A stretch of 6,659 bases of DNA from Spirochaetaceae bacterium (GCA_031278575.1 JAITKD010000223.1:1-6659), one strand, 5' to 3'. Shown: positions 1-6,248, numbered from the stretch's first letter. Made by a program: numbers and translations. The notes: a model not told the origin generated them from the letters alone.

Positions 1-33
1 AATCGAGAATAAATCGGCGCTACTTTAACGCAA

Positions 34-77
34 GGTAAACAAAGTTTACCCTATTTGCGCAATGAAATGAGCAAATA
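34..77. repeat. Two adjacent small inverted repeats
   Basis: GGTAAAC (34-40) and GTTTACC (44-50) form a perfect 7-bp inverted repeat around AAA. It is followed directly by TATTTGC (52-58) and GCAAATA (71-77), another perfect 7-bp pair with a 12-nt loop. Both lie in AT-rich DNA downstream of the nuclease gene. Neither arm pair is GC-rich or followed by a T-run, so they are poor intrinsic terminators on either strand. They may be protein-binding dyads or remnants of mobile DNA; the sequence does not decide. Confidence 0.5.
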
Positions 78-79
78 CA

Positions 80-123
80 TTAGGGAAACGCGATTAGCGT
101 CAAGTTAATCAGCGTTTCCTTAG
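80..123. mobile_element. Miniature TIR-TIR element with TTAG direct repeats
   Basis: Ends GGAAACGC (84-91) and GCGTTTCC (112-119) are perfect inverted repeats. The pairing continues inward as GATTA/TAATC with one bulged A, leaving a loop of about 9 nt. The four bases just outside are TTAG on both sides (80-83 and 120-123), as expected for a 4-bp target-site duplication. IS5-group elements typically duplicate a YTAR tetranucleotide, and TTAG fits. The inference is a collapsed insertion in which only the two terminal repeats are left. It could instead be a chance hairpin, since four bases is a short duplication. Confidence 0.4.
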
Positions 124-192
124 AGCCTGTTCCGCATAAAAATTTCTAAACCTTGAATCCGGGACTCCTTGAAGTTTACGCCGCCCGGTCCC

Positions 193-1074
193 TCATAATC
201 TTGCGATGTCTTCGACGGAAAGCCCCGTATCCTCCGCAATTTGGTCAATGGGTACTCCGCGCCTTTTCAAGTTAGCGGCGATTTTCTGTATGCCTTTCCG
301 CATACCTTTCTGTATGCCTTTCCGCATACCTTCCTGTATGCCCTCCCGCCGGGCATGGTTGAGCCCGCTGGTCCAGTCCGACAGCGCCATTTCCCTCATC
401 TGGTATGCCCGTAGCGCCTCTTTGTCTATCGACACATACTCCATCTTTTCCTCCGCCTTCTGTATCGCCGTATCCATCTTGATTACCTCCTCCACCAGCT
501 TGGGCGGGCTATCCCGGTCAAACCAGGTCAACCACCGGTGCAGCGGGTCATTCCGTATGTCCTTCTCCGCCAAGCGCCGGAACTTTACCATGTCAATAAA
601 GCGGATCTCCAGGGCGTCCGTCAAAAGAACCTCCCGGTGGGTATCTTCCCATATATGAAAACTCGTGTGAAACGCCGGAACCTCGGGCAAAAATTCGTAA
701 TTCACGATATTGATGGCGATGACGTTGGGCGATTCCCGGTAATCCTGCCCGGCCGTCATCCCCCGGGAGAACTCGAGGCTCCAGTAAAACAGGCTCCGCC
801 GGTCCATGTTCCCCAGATTGCGAAGCTGCACTTCGATATTTACCCGCTCCCCCCGGCCGGTGCGGGCCCGGACCTCCAGGATACGGGGTTTTTCGCCGAT
901 GATCTCGGCGGGAATCGTCTTGTTTTCGATTATTTCCAGGGAGTCAAGGGCATCCTGCCCCTGCCGCCCCAGGACGGCATTGAGGAAGGAGCGAAGCTGT
1001 TCCTCGTCCCCCTTTTCACCCATAACTTTGAGAAAGAGGTAGTCGTTGAGGGGATTGAGCCGATCTTTTACCAT
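193..1074 (-). CDS. Rpn family recombination-promoting nuclease / PD-(D/E)XK nuclease family transposase
   Basis: The 293-residue product matches the Rpn/PDDEXK transposase-like family, whose characterised E. coli members are DNA endonucleases that promote recA-independent recombination. The N-terminus LNPLNDYLFLKVMG is the family signature. The core follows at about 64-83, where ILEV and VNIEVQ supply the metal-binding strands (E67, E81, Q83). A conserved FYWSLEFSRGM-like helix comes next, and the C-terminal third is helical and charged. Residues about 246-266 repeat GIQ-x-GMRK-type octads encoded by a 24-bp DNA repeat. The end, IAEDTGLSVEDIARL, is the helix-turn-helix-like tail seen in many members. 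The ATG at 1074 has GAAGG five bases upstream and its own promoter. The usual catalytic Asp (LDV) is Glu here, so activity is uncertain. Confidence 0.9.
   Translation of the reverse strand: MVKDRLNPLNDYLFLKVMGEKGDEEQLRSFLNAVLGRQGQDALDSLEIIENKTIPAEIIGEKPRILEVRARTGRGERVNIEVQLRNLGNMDRRSLFYWSLEFSRGMTAGQDYRESPNVIAINIVNYEFLPEVPAFHTSFHIWEDTHREVLLTDALEIRFIDMVKFRRLAEKDIRNDPLHRWLTWFDRDSPPKLVEEVIKMDTAIQKAEEKMEYVSIDKEALRAYQMREMALSDWTSGLNHARREGIQEGMRKGIQKGMRKGIQKIAANLKRRGVPIDQIAEDTGLSVEDIARL
286..345 (-). repeat. 24-bp in-frame tandem repeat in the Rpn gene
   Basis: On the plus strand the unit begins CTGTATGCCTTTCCGCATAC. Copy one is 286-309, copy two is 310-333 with one changed base, and a diverging partial third copy starts at 334. 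Twenty-four bases is exactly eight codons, so copy-number change keeps the reading frame and adds or removes one GMRKGIQK-like octad in the helical linker before the C-terminal HTH-like tail. Such (G-I-x-x-G-M/I-x-K) runs are common in this family, but here the DNA itself is nearly identical, which points to recent expansion. Confidence 0.85.
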
Positions 1075-1079
1075 GGAAA

Positions 1080-1084
1080 CCTTC
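1080..1084 (-). promoter_or_regulatory. Shine-Dalgarno of the Rpn gene
   Basis: GAAGG lies five bases before the ATG at 1074 and fixes that start. Confidence 0.6.
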
Positions 1085-1090
1085 TCGTGC

Positions 1091-1100
1091 GGTTATAACC
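1091..1100. promoter_or_regulatory. Perfect 10-bp palindrome in the Rpn leader
   Basis: GGTTATAACC equals its own reverse complement. It sits between the predicted transcription start (about 1105) and the ribosome binding site, where a bound repressor would block transcription or a structure would affect translation. Operator function is inference; a 10-bp palindrome can arise by chance. Confidence 0.3.
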
Positions 1101-1111
1101 ATCCGCCTATA

Positions 1112-1140
1112 ACTATAGCTCCTATGAGGTGTTTTGTAAA
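1112..1140 (-). promoter_or_regulatory. Sigma70-type promoter for the Rpn gene
   Basis: Read on the minus strand, TTTACA (1140-1135, five of six to TTGACA), a 17-bp spacer and TATAGT (1117-1112, five of six to TATAAT) form a strong housekeeping promoter. The predicted start is near 1105, giving a leader of about 30 nt. The -35 begins only 14 bp after the kinase stop codon. I see no terminator between the two genes, so the nuclease gene may receive both its own and read-through transcription. Confidence 0.7.
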
Positions 1141-1154
1141 GTCAATCCCGCGTA

Positions 1155-2522
1155 TCACCCGAAGGTCAGACTTTGCGCTCCCGGCTTCTGTTTTTCATTC
1201 TGAATTCCGTACTCCGGCAGGGTGATCTTCGCCGCAATGCCCCCGGCTTCCCGCCTTTCCAGGCCGACCGAGCCGTGAACCGCCTCCACAAAACGTTTTA
1301 CAATACTCAGGCCTATGCCGGTCCCGGTACTTTTGCTGGTGTAAAAGGGGTCAAAAACCCGGCCCAGGTCGGCGGGGGCAATCCCCTTCCCCCGGTCAAA
1401 GATGGTGATGATAAGGCTGCCGTTGTTCCGTACAATGGAAGCTCCCACGGCGTCTTCGGGCCCCCCGCTTTCCAGGGCGTTACGGATGAGGTTCTCCAGC
1501 ACCGACCGGGCCCGCTCAATATCCATGAGGACCAGGGCGTCCCGGGGGGCGTCCCCCTCCAGGATATTTCGCCCGCAGAGCCGCAGGGAGGTTTCCGCGA
1601 TTAAATCGTATAGGTTTAAGGCGGCTTGATGCCCCTCCGCGTCCCGGAGGTAGTCGTTTACCCGGTAGGTCAGGGCGGAGAGGCGATCCACCTCCTCGTC
1701 GATGATGGCGATTTCCTCGGCCCCCCCCCCGGGGAACAGCTTTTTCAGGATCCCCGTCTGGAGCCGGATGGACAGGAGGGGATTTTTGATTTCATGGGCC
1801 AGGGTACTTGCGGCGGTACCCAGGACCACCAGGTTTTTTTGGGATTCTATCCTATCCCGGTATTCCCGGTTGCGGAGGTACAGGACCCGGATATACAGGA
1901 CCAGGGCCAGGAGGACGATCTCGCAGAGGGGAAAGAGGACCGTGGCGAGGGCCTCGGTACGCCAGTAGACGGGATGGGTTATGTCGATGTAGAGGTATTT
2001 TCCCCCCATCAGGGTATTCATAAACCAGAAATTTGACCGGCCCATCATCCCCCGGCGATGGGTTTCCTCCTCCTGCCGGGGCGGGGACGGAAGCGGAGGC
2101 GGCGGAGACGGTATGGACCTGGAGGGCAGGGGGCCGGTGTGGTGGACGAATTTAACCCGGTGCCCCTGTTTGTCGGGAATAGTAAAGCGGCCGTTCCGGT
2201 TTTTTTCCCCGTCTTTCAAAAGACTTTCGTCGAATTTGTTGGGGACCGCGCCCCAACGGTAGTCCGGGCGGAGATCATCGCCGTATACGGCAAAGCCGAC
2301 GATCCGTTCCTTGAGTACCGGACTGGACTCAATGACGGAACCGAAATCCTCGTACTCCCGGAGCCCGGCAAAAAGCATATTGTAGAGCCGCTCGTTGTCG
2401 TTATCCCGGATGAGCCGGGCCCGGTCCCGCATCCCCTGGATGATAAACACCGTCAGAACCGAAGCCAAAACCCAGCAAAACACCGCGGCGATAAGGGATG
2501 CGGTTCGGAGGGATACCTTCAT
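1155..2522 (-). CDS. Two-component sensor histidine kinase, membrane-bound
   Basis: The product is a 455-residue inner-membrane kinase that should autophosphorylate on His and pass the phosphate to a response regulator not found here. TM1 is about residues 5-29 and TM2 about 191-215. Between them is an extracytoplasmic sensor of about 160 residues that I cannot assign to a family, with a proline-rich stretch at 133-148. HisKA follows with the H-box AHEIKNPLLS (His243). The ATPase domain has an N-box ENLIRNALES (N344), G1 DRGKGI (D376), F-box DPFYTSK (391-397) and G2 GTGIGL (400-405), so all catalytic motifs are intact. The chosen ATG (2522) has AGGA seven bases upstream. An in-frame ATG at 2558 adds 12 residues but has GGAGG only two bases away. 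The gene follows the efflux operon after a gap; a regulatory link to it is inference. Confidence 0.93.
   Translation of the reverse strand: MKVSLRTASLIAAVFCWVLASVLTVFIIQGMRDRARLIRDNDNERLYNMLFAGLREYEDFGSVIESSPVLKERIVGFAVYGDDLRPDYRWGAVPNKFDESLLKDGEKNRNGRFTIPDKQGHRVKFVHHTGPLPSRSIPSPPPPLPSPPRQEEETHRRGMMGRSNFWFMNTLMGGKYLYIDITHPVYWRTEALATVLFPLCEIVLLALVLYIRVLYLRNREYRDRIESQKNLVVLGTAASTLAHEIKNPLLSIRLQTGILKKLFPGGGAEEIAIIDEEVDRLSALTYRVNDYLRDAEGHQAALNLYDLIAETSLRLCGRNILEGDAPRDALVLMDIERARSVLENLIRNALESGGPEDAVGASIVRNNGSLIITIFDRGKGIAPADLGRVFDPFYTSKSTGTGIGLSIVKRFVEAVHGSVGLERREAGGIAAKITLPEYGIQNEKQKPGAQSLTFG
1721..1734. repeat. Poly-C/poly-G homopolymer inside the kinase gene
   Basis: Ten C on the plus strand (1721-1730) are followed by four G (1731-1734). 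In the coding sense this is CCCC then ten G, encoding Pro-Gly-Gly-Gly-Ala at residues 264-268, between the two helices of the HisKA domain. Runs of this length are prone to slipped-strand mispairing, and a one-base change would remove the ATPase domain. Confidence 0.9.
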
Positions 2523-2613
2523 AGGCAGATCCTGTGTCATTAAGCGGAATTTGTCCATAGCCTCCCCCGGTTTCTTCCGTAAATACCCCCTTTGATTCGG
2601 AATTTGGGCGCAT

Positions 2614-2630
2614 CCCCGCCTCCGGCGGGG
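2614..2630. repeat. GC-rich hairpin upstream of the kinase
   Basis: CCCCGCC (2614-2620) and GGCGGGG (2624-2630) pair perfectly around TCC. No T-run follows on either strand, so it is not a standard intrinsic terminator. It lies about 90 bp upstream of the kinase start and could be a leader structure or a REP-like palindrome. Confidence 0.45.
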
Positions 2631-2648
2631 ACCGGGCTATCCGCTTAA

Positions 2649-2684
2649 ATAAATTTTTGGGAGACCGGTCTGCCAGAAATTTAT
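2649..2684. repeat. Near-perfect 36-bp palindrome between permease and kinase genes
   Basis: The sequence is centred on AGACCGGTCT (2662-2671) and 16 of 18 base pairs match, from ATAAATTT at one end to AAATTTAT at the other. As RNA the T/G position would also wobble-pair. It is about 100 bp past the permease stop, so it could act as a bidirectional terminator, with its A/T flanks supplying the U-run, or as a dyad operator for the kinase gene. The T-run is short and partly in the stem, which weakens the terminator reading. The rest of the 264-bp gap (2523-2786) holds a GC hairpin and GCC-rich sequence, and no gene that I can support. Confidence 0.5.
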
Positions 2685-2786
2685 ACCGCTTCTTTCCCTT
2701 GCGCGTCCTACATCCGCCGCCGCTTCCGCCGTGAAGGAGCCCCGGCGCAATGCCGCCGCCTCAACGGGGGCCGCGTAAATGTTACC

Positions 2787-4022
2787 CTACTCATAACGCA
2801 GGGCGTCGATGGGATAGAGCCCCGCCGCCTTCCGGGCCGGGTAATAGCCGAAGCCCACCCCCACCAGGGCGGCGAAAACGGCCGCGGCGGCCACGATCAG
2901 GGGGTTAATCGCCGTGGGTACCCCCAGGGCCGCCAGGATCCGGCACACGAGGAACGCCGTACCAATACCGATGAGGCCCCCCAGGAGGCTCAGGATGATG
3001 GATTCCGAGAGGAACTGTAAGAGGATGTCCCCCTTCCGGGCCCCCACGGCCAGGCGGATCCCGATTTCCCGGGTCCGTTCGGTAACCGAAACCAGCATGA
3101 TGTTCATGATCCCGATGCCCCCCACGAGGAGGGATACCCCGGCGATGGCCGCGAGGAGGGTAGTAAGGCTCCGGGAAGTGGAGGAGGCCATGTCGATCAT
3201 ATCCGCCTGGTTCATGATCTCAATGTCCGATGCGGCGGTCTCCGGCAGCTTGTGGGCCTCCCGGAGGATGAGCTCCGCTTCCTTCTGGGCGGCTTCCATG
3301 TACTCCTTGCCGGCCACGCTCATCGCGATAAAGTTGAGATTCCGGCTGTTGGTCAGCCGGGTCAGGGCCGTATCCAGGGGGACCATGATCACGTCATCCT
3401 GGTCGTTCCCCCCGGCGCCGGCCCCTTTTTCCGCCAAAATACCGATCACCGTAAAATAATTGGTCCCGATCCGGATCTGCCGGCCCAGGGCCTCGGCGTA
3501 GGTCCCGGGGGAAAGCCCCAGGAGGCTCTCCACGGAGGTTCTCCCCAGGACCGCCACCCGGTTCCGGGCGGCCAGGTCCTCCCCGTCAAAGAGGATCCCC
3601 TCCTCCACCTCCCAATTCCGGGTTACGAGGTAGCCGGGTTCCACCCCCATGACGGGGATCGAGGCGCTTCCCCCGGCGCCGGAAACGGTAAAGTTCCGCT
3701 GGGTAACCCCGGAAACCGCCAGGGCGTAACTCGCCTCGGCCTTGACCATTTCCGCGTCCCTTTTGGTGATCTGGCTGGGCCGGGGCCGGGCCGTGTTGGC
3801 CTGCCCCCCCCGGAAGGTCATCCGCCGGGGCATGATCTGGAGGAGGTTGGTCCCCATGGCGCTGATCCGGTTTTCGATCTCCCGCTGGGCTCCCGCCCCC
3901 ACGGCGACCATGATGATCACCGAGGCGACCCCGATGATGATCCCCAGGGAGGTGAGGAGGCTCCGCAGGCGGTTACGGAGGATGTTTTTAAAAGAAGAAC
4001 GAAGCAGCGGCAGGGGTCCCAT
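2787..4022 (-). CDS. MacB/FtsX-type ABC transporter permease
   Basis: This 411-residue inner-membrane subunit works with the ATPase encoded just upstream. It has the MacB-type four-TM layout: a cytoplasmic start (SFKNILRNRLRSLLTSLGIIIG) leading into TM1 at about 22-44, a large periplasmic core domain (about 46-280), then TMs at about 286-312, 338-365 and 372-394. The family motif MNIMLVSVTERTREIGIRLA (306-325) follows TM2, and the C-terminus YYPARKAAGLYPIDALRYE is the standard ending. MacB-type permeases do not pass substrate through the membrane; they transmit ATP-driven motion to the periplasmic adaptor. The ATG overlaps the ATPase stop as TGATG and has AGGAG seven bases upstream, so the two are translationally coupled. 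Eight G in a row (3804-3811) fall at R71-G73. Substrate unknown. Confidence 0.95.
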   Translation of the reverse strand: MGPLPLLRSSFKNILRNRLRSLLTSLGIIIGVASVIIMVAVGAGAQREIENRISAMGTNLLQIMPRRMTFRGGQANTARPRPSQITKRDAEMVKAEASYALAVSGVTQRNFTVSGAGGSASIPVMGVEPGYLVTRNWEVEEGILFDGEDLAARNRVAVLGRTSVESLLGLSPGTYAEALGRQIRIGTNYFTVIGILAEKGAGAGGNDQDDVIMVPLDTALTRLTNSRNLNFIAMSVAGKEYMEAAQKEAELILREAHKLPETAASDIEIMNQADMIDMASSTSRSLTTLLAAIAGVSLLVGGIGIMNIMLVSVTERTREIGIRLAVGARKGDILLQFLSESIILSLLGGLIGIGTAFLVCRILAALGVPTAINPLIVAAAAVFAALVGVGFGYYPARKAAGLYPIDALRYE

Positions 4023-4828
4023 CAGGCGTCTCCTGGGTCAAGTCCGGGGATCGTGGGTCTTCCCGGGACCGGGGAGACCGCCAGATGGGTGTGCGCCTGC
4101 CGCCAGTGGACAAGATCTTCCGGGGCGTTTCGTTTTTCGTCTGCCGGCTGGTCCCGGAGGATCTCCCCGTCCCGGAGGGTGATGATCCGTTTGGTATAAG
4201 CCGCCAGATCCGGCTCATGGGTTACCATGATGATGGTTTTACCCTGGTTGTTAAGGGCTTGAAAGAGGCTCATGATCTCCAGGGTCATTTCGGTGTCCAG
4301 GTTTCCTGTGGGTTCGTCCGCCAGGATGAAGGCGGGATCGTTCACCATGGCCCGGGCGATGGCCACCCGCTGCTGCTGTCCCCCGGAAAGCTGGGAAGGC
4401 AGGTGGGTGAGCCGGTCCCCCAGGCCCACCTCCCGGAGGACCGCCTCGGCCCGTTCCCGGTGGTTCCGGCGGCGGCCCTTCCCGCTGTAGAACAGGGGAA
4501 GCTCCACGTTCTCCACCGCCTGGGTCCGGGGGAGGAGGTTGAAGGCCTGGAACACAAAGCCGATCTTCCGGTTTCTGATCCGGGCAAAGGCGTCCGGGCC
4601 GGAACAAGCGGTTTCGACCCCGTCCAGGGTATAGCTCCCCCCGCTGGGCTTGTCCAGGCAGCCTAAAATGTTCATCAGGGTGGACTTCCCCGACCCGGAG
4701 GGCCCCATGACGGAGATAAATTCCCCGGTTTCCACGGAAAAAGTAACCCCCCGGAGGGCCCGGACGGTGATACCCTCCAGCCGGTACTCCCGCCGGATGT
4801 CCCGTAATTCGATGACCGCCACGATCAC
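4022..4828 (-). CDS. ABC transporter ATP-binding protein, MacB/LolD type
   Basis: The 268-residue cytoplasmic ATPase drives the MacB-type permease. Walker [10 protein letters not shown] is at 42-50, the Q-loop [11 protein letters not shown] has Q94, the signature LSGGQQQR is at 147-154, Walker [10 protein letters not shown] at 167-175 and the H-loop His at 204, so it is catalytically complete. The opening [15 protein letters not shown] and VRALRGVTF is typical of the macrolide-export/lipoprotein-release branch. The reading frame is open to 4939, but those codons lie over the adaptor's 3' end and resemble nothing. The GTG at 4828 overlaps the adaptor stop as GTGA and places the domain start normally; a second GTG at 4822 is also possible. 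Residues after about 225 form a Pro- and charge-rich tail longer than usual for the family. Confidence 0.95.
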   Translation of the reverse strand: MIVAVIELRDIRREYRLEGITVRALRGVTFSVETGEFISVMGPSGSGKSTLMNILGCLDKPSGGSYTLDGVETACSGPDAFARIRNRKIGFVFQAFNLLPRTQAVENVELPLFYSGKGRRRNHRERAEAVLREVGLGDRLTHLPSQLSGGQQQRVAIARAMVNDPAFILADEPTGNLDTEMTLEIMSLFQALNNQGKTIIMVTHEPDLAAYTKRIITLRDGEILRDQPADEKRNAPEDLVHWRQAHTHLAVSPVPGRPTIPGLDPGDA

Positions 4829-6180
4829 ACCCGTTCCCGGAGGATCACCCGCATCCCGGTCAGGTCTTCCTCCGGGGCAAGGACCGGCCGGATCTCCGTA
4901 AAGGACCCGTCGCTGATACCGGTCCGTACCAGAAGGCAATCGAGTTTCCCCTCACCGTTGAGGTACCAAAGGGTTTTGGGAGCCCCCTCCAACGCCGGCC
5001 CGGCGGGGGCGTTTCCCGAATCGCCGCGGTTCCCCGGGCCGTTACCCATGCCCGGACCGCCCCCCGGAGGACGCCCGCCGAATCCGCCTCCCCCCATCAC
5101 CAGCTCCGATAGGCCGGCTTGCCGGGTCTCCCGGGTCTCTCCCGGGGCTTCCCTGGCCTGCTCCCGCTTCGCCAATGCCTCGGTCCGCTGGGTCTCGGTC
5201 ATGCCCCGGAGCCCGGCGTTGAAGATCCGCTCGGCGATCTCCTCGGGACTTAAACCCACGGGCTGGTACCGGAGGGCCCCGTTGGGGACGATGAGGATGT
5301 TCTCATTCCGTTCCTCGATAAATTCCACCGCGCAGGTCATCCCCGGCAGGAGGGACCCGTCCCGGTTATTCACATTGATAATCACCGTATAAGAAACTAC
5401 GTTGTCCTGGACCGTGGGCATAAGGCGGATGGTTTCCACTATCCCGGCGTAGGTTTTTCCCGGTAAGGCTTCCAGGGTAAAACGCACGGCCTGTCCCTGC
5501 CGGATGGAAGGGATGTCCAGTTCCCCCACCCCGGCTTCAATCTGCATCTCCTCCAGGTTTTCCGCCAGGGTAAAAATACTGGAGGAATTGCTGCTGGAAC
5601 CCTCCACCACCGTGGCCCCCTCGCTGATGTTCCGTTCCAGGACGATCCCGTCGATGGGGGAGGTAATGAGGGCGTATTGGTTTATTTCGGTTTCGATTAC
5701 CCGCAAAGAAGCCTCCGCGGCGGAGAGTTCCGCGGACTGAACGTTCAGGGCGGTCCGGGCGGTTTTAAGTTCGTATTCGGAAATGAGGTTTTTTTCCGCC
5801 AGTTTTTCCTGGTTCTGATAATTGAGGAGCTGTAATTCGTGGTTGGCCCGGGCTTTGATCACCGCCGCCAACTGCTGTTCCCGTTGGAGCCTGAGCATAT
5901 CCGTGTTGAGTTCCGCCAGGATATCCCCCTTGTGAATCCGGTCGTTGTAATCCACATAGATGGTTTCCACCTTTCCGCTCATCCGGGCCAAAACGCTCAC
6001 CGTGGCCACCGGTTTTAAGGCGCCGCCGGCGGACACGGTTTTTTCCAGGGTTCCCCGGCGGATTTCCGCGTAATCATAGGTTTTGACCCTCCCCGCGGGT
6101 TTCAGGCATCCCCCCAGGGAAAGGCCGGTTATGACCAAAAAAATAAGGCGGCTAAAAAGCGGCTTTCCCCCGCTCAACAT
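4825..6180 (-). CDS. MacA-like periplasmic adaptor lipoprotein of an ABC efflux pump
   Basis: The 451-residue membrane fusion protein links the inner-membrane MacB-type complex to an outer-membrane channel, whose gene is not in the window. Residues 1-24 are a lipoprotein signal peptide ending in lipobox SLGGC (Cys25), so it is acylated rather than held by a TM as in E. coli MacA. Lipoyl halves flank an alpha-helical hairpin (about 95-165), with SPIDGIV (174-180) marking the second half, followed by the beta-barrel and membrane-proximal domain. About 100 residues (303-400) interrupt the last domain and include a Gly/Pro-rich run (about 363-390). The ATG at 6180 has AGGAG eight bases upstream; the GTG at 6189 overlaps that site and is unlikely. 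It is the first gene of a three-gene operon. Confidence 0.94.
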   Translation of the reverse strand: MLSGGKPLFSRLIFLVITGLSLGGCLKPAGRVKTYDYAEIRRGTLEKTVSAGGALKPVATVSVLARMSGKVETIYVDYNDRIHKGDILAELNTDMLRLQREQQLAAVIKARANHELQLLNYQNQEKLAEKNLISEYELKTARTALNVQSAELSAAEASLRVIETEINQYALITSPIDGIVLERNISEGATVVEGSSSNSSSIFTLAENLEEMQIEAGVGELDIPSIRQGQAVRFTLEALPGKTYAGIVETIRLMPTVQDNVVSYTVIINVNNRDGSLLPGMTCAVEFIEERNENILIVPNGALRYQPVGLSPEEIAERIFNAGLRGMTETQRTEALAKREQAREAPGETRETRQAGLSELVMGGGGFGGRPPGGGPGMGNGPGNRGDSGNAPAGPALEGAPKTLWYLNGEGKLDCLLVRTGISDGSFTEIRPVLAPEEDLTGMRVILRERV

Positions 6181-6188
6181 GACTTTCA

Positions 6189-6193
6189 CTCCT
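6189..6193 (-). promoter_or_regulatory. Shine-Dalgarno of the adaptor gene
   Basis: AGGAG eight bases before the ATG at 6180. Its last G is the first base of the alternative GTG start at 6189, which argues against that start. Confidence 0.7.
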
Positions 6194-6207
6194 GTACATA
6201 AGCAAGC

Positions 6208-6227
6208 AAAAACCGTGCCAGGTTTTT
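6208..6227. repeat. AAAAACC/GGTTTTT hairpin in the efflux operon leader
   Basis: AAAAACC (6208-6214) and GGTTTTT (6221-6227) are perfect inverted repeats around a 6-nt loop, about 28 bp before the adaptor start. On the minus strand the 3' arm ends in five T, giving a terminator or attenuator shape, but with only two GC pairs in the stem it would be weak. Confidence 0.35.
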
Positions 6228-6248
6228 AGAACGGGAAAATATAGAGCA

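Noticed and set aside
84..119. Hairpin as terminator of the nuclease gene
   Set aside because: On the minus strand the stem is followed by mixed sequence, not a T-run, and the TTAG flanks fit an insertion better.
206..1098. Plus-strand open frames opposite the Rpn nuclease gene
   Set aside because: They have no family resemblance and wholly overlap a well-supported minus-strand gene with promoter and ribosome binding site.
1626..2036. Plus-strand open frame opposite the kinase gene
   Set aside because: It is antisense to intact kinase motifs, and its translation looks like no protein family.
2614..2630. GC hairpin as an intrinsic terminator
   Set aside because: The stem is strong but no T-run follows on either strand.
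3252..4199. Long plus-strand open frame opposite the permease gene (315 codons)
   Set aside because: It lies antisense to a confidently identified gene, is Gly/Pro/His-rich low-complexity sequence with no recognisable domain, and exists because GC-rich antisense frames lack stops.
4829..4939. N-terminal extension of the ABC ATPase
   Set aside because: These 37 codons overlap the adaptor's coding end in another frame and are not family-like. The GTG at 4828 in a GTGA overlap gives a normal start.
6181..6189. GTG start for the adaptor
   Set aside because: The GTG shares a base with the AGGAG ribosome binding site, which is correctly spaced for the ATG at 6180.
6238..6243. TATATT on the minus strand as the -10 of the efflux operon
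   Set aside because: The hexamer is good, but the sequence 17 bp upstream (CCCGGT) does not resemble a -35 and there is no TGn extension.
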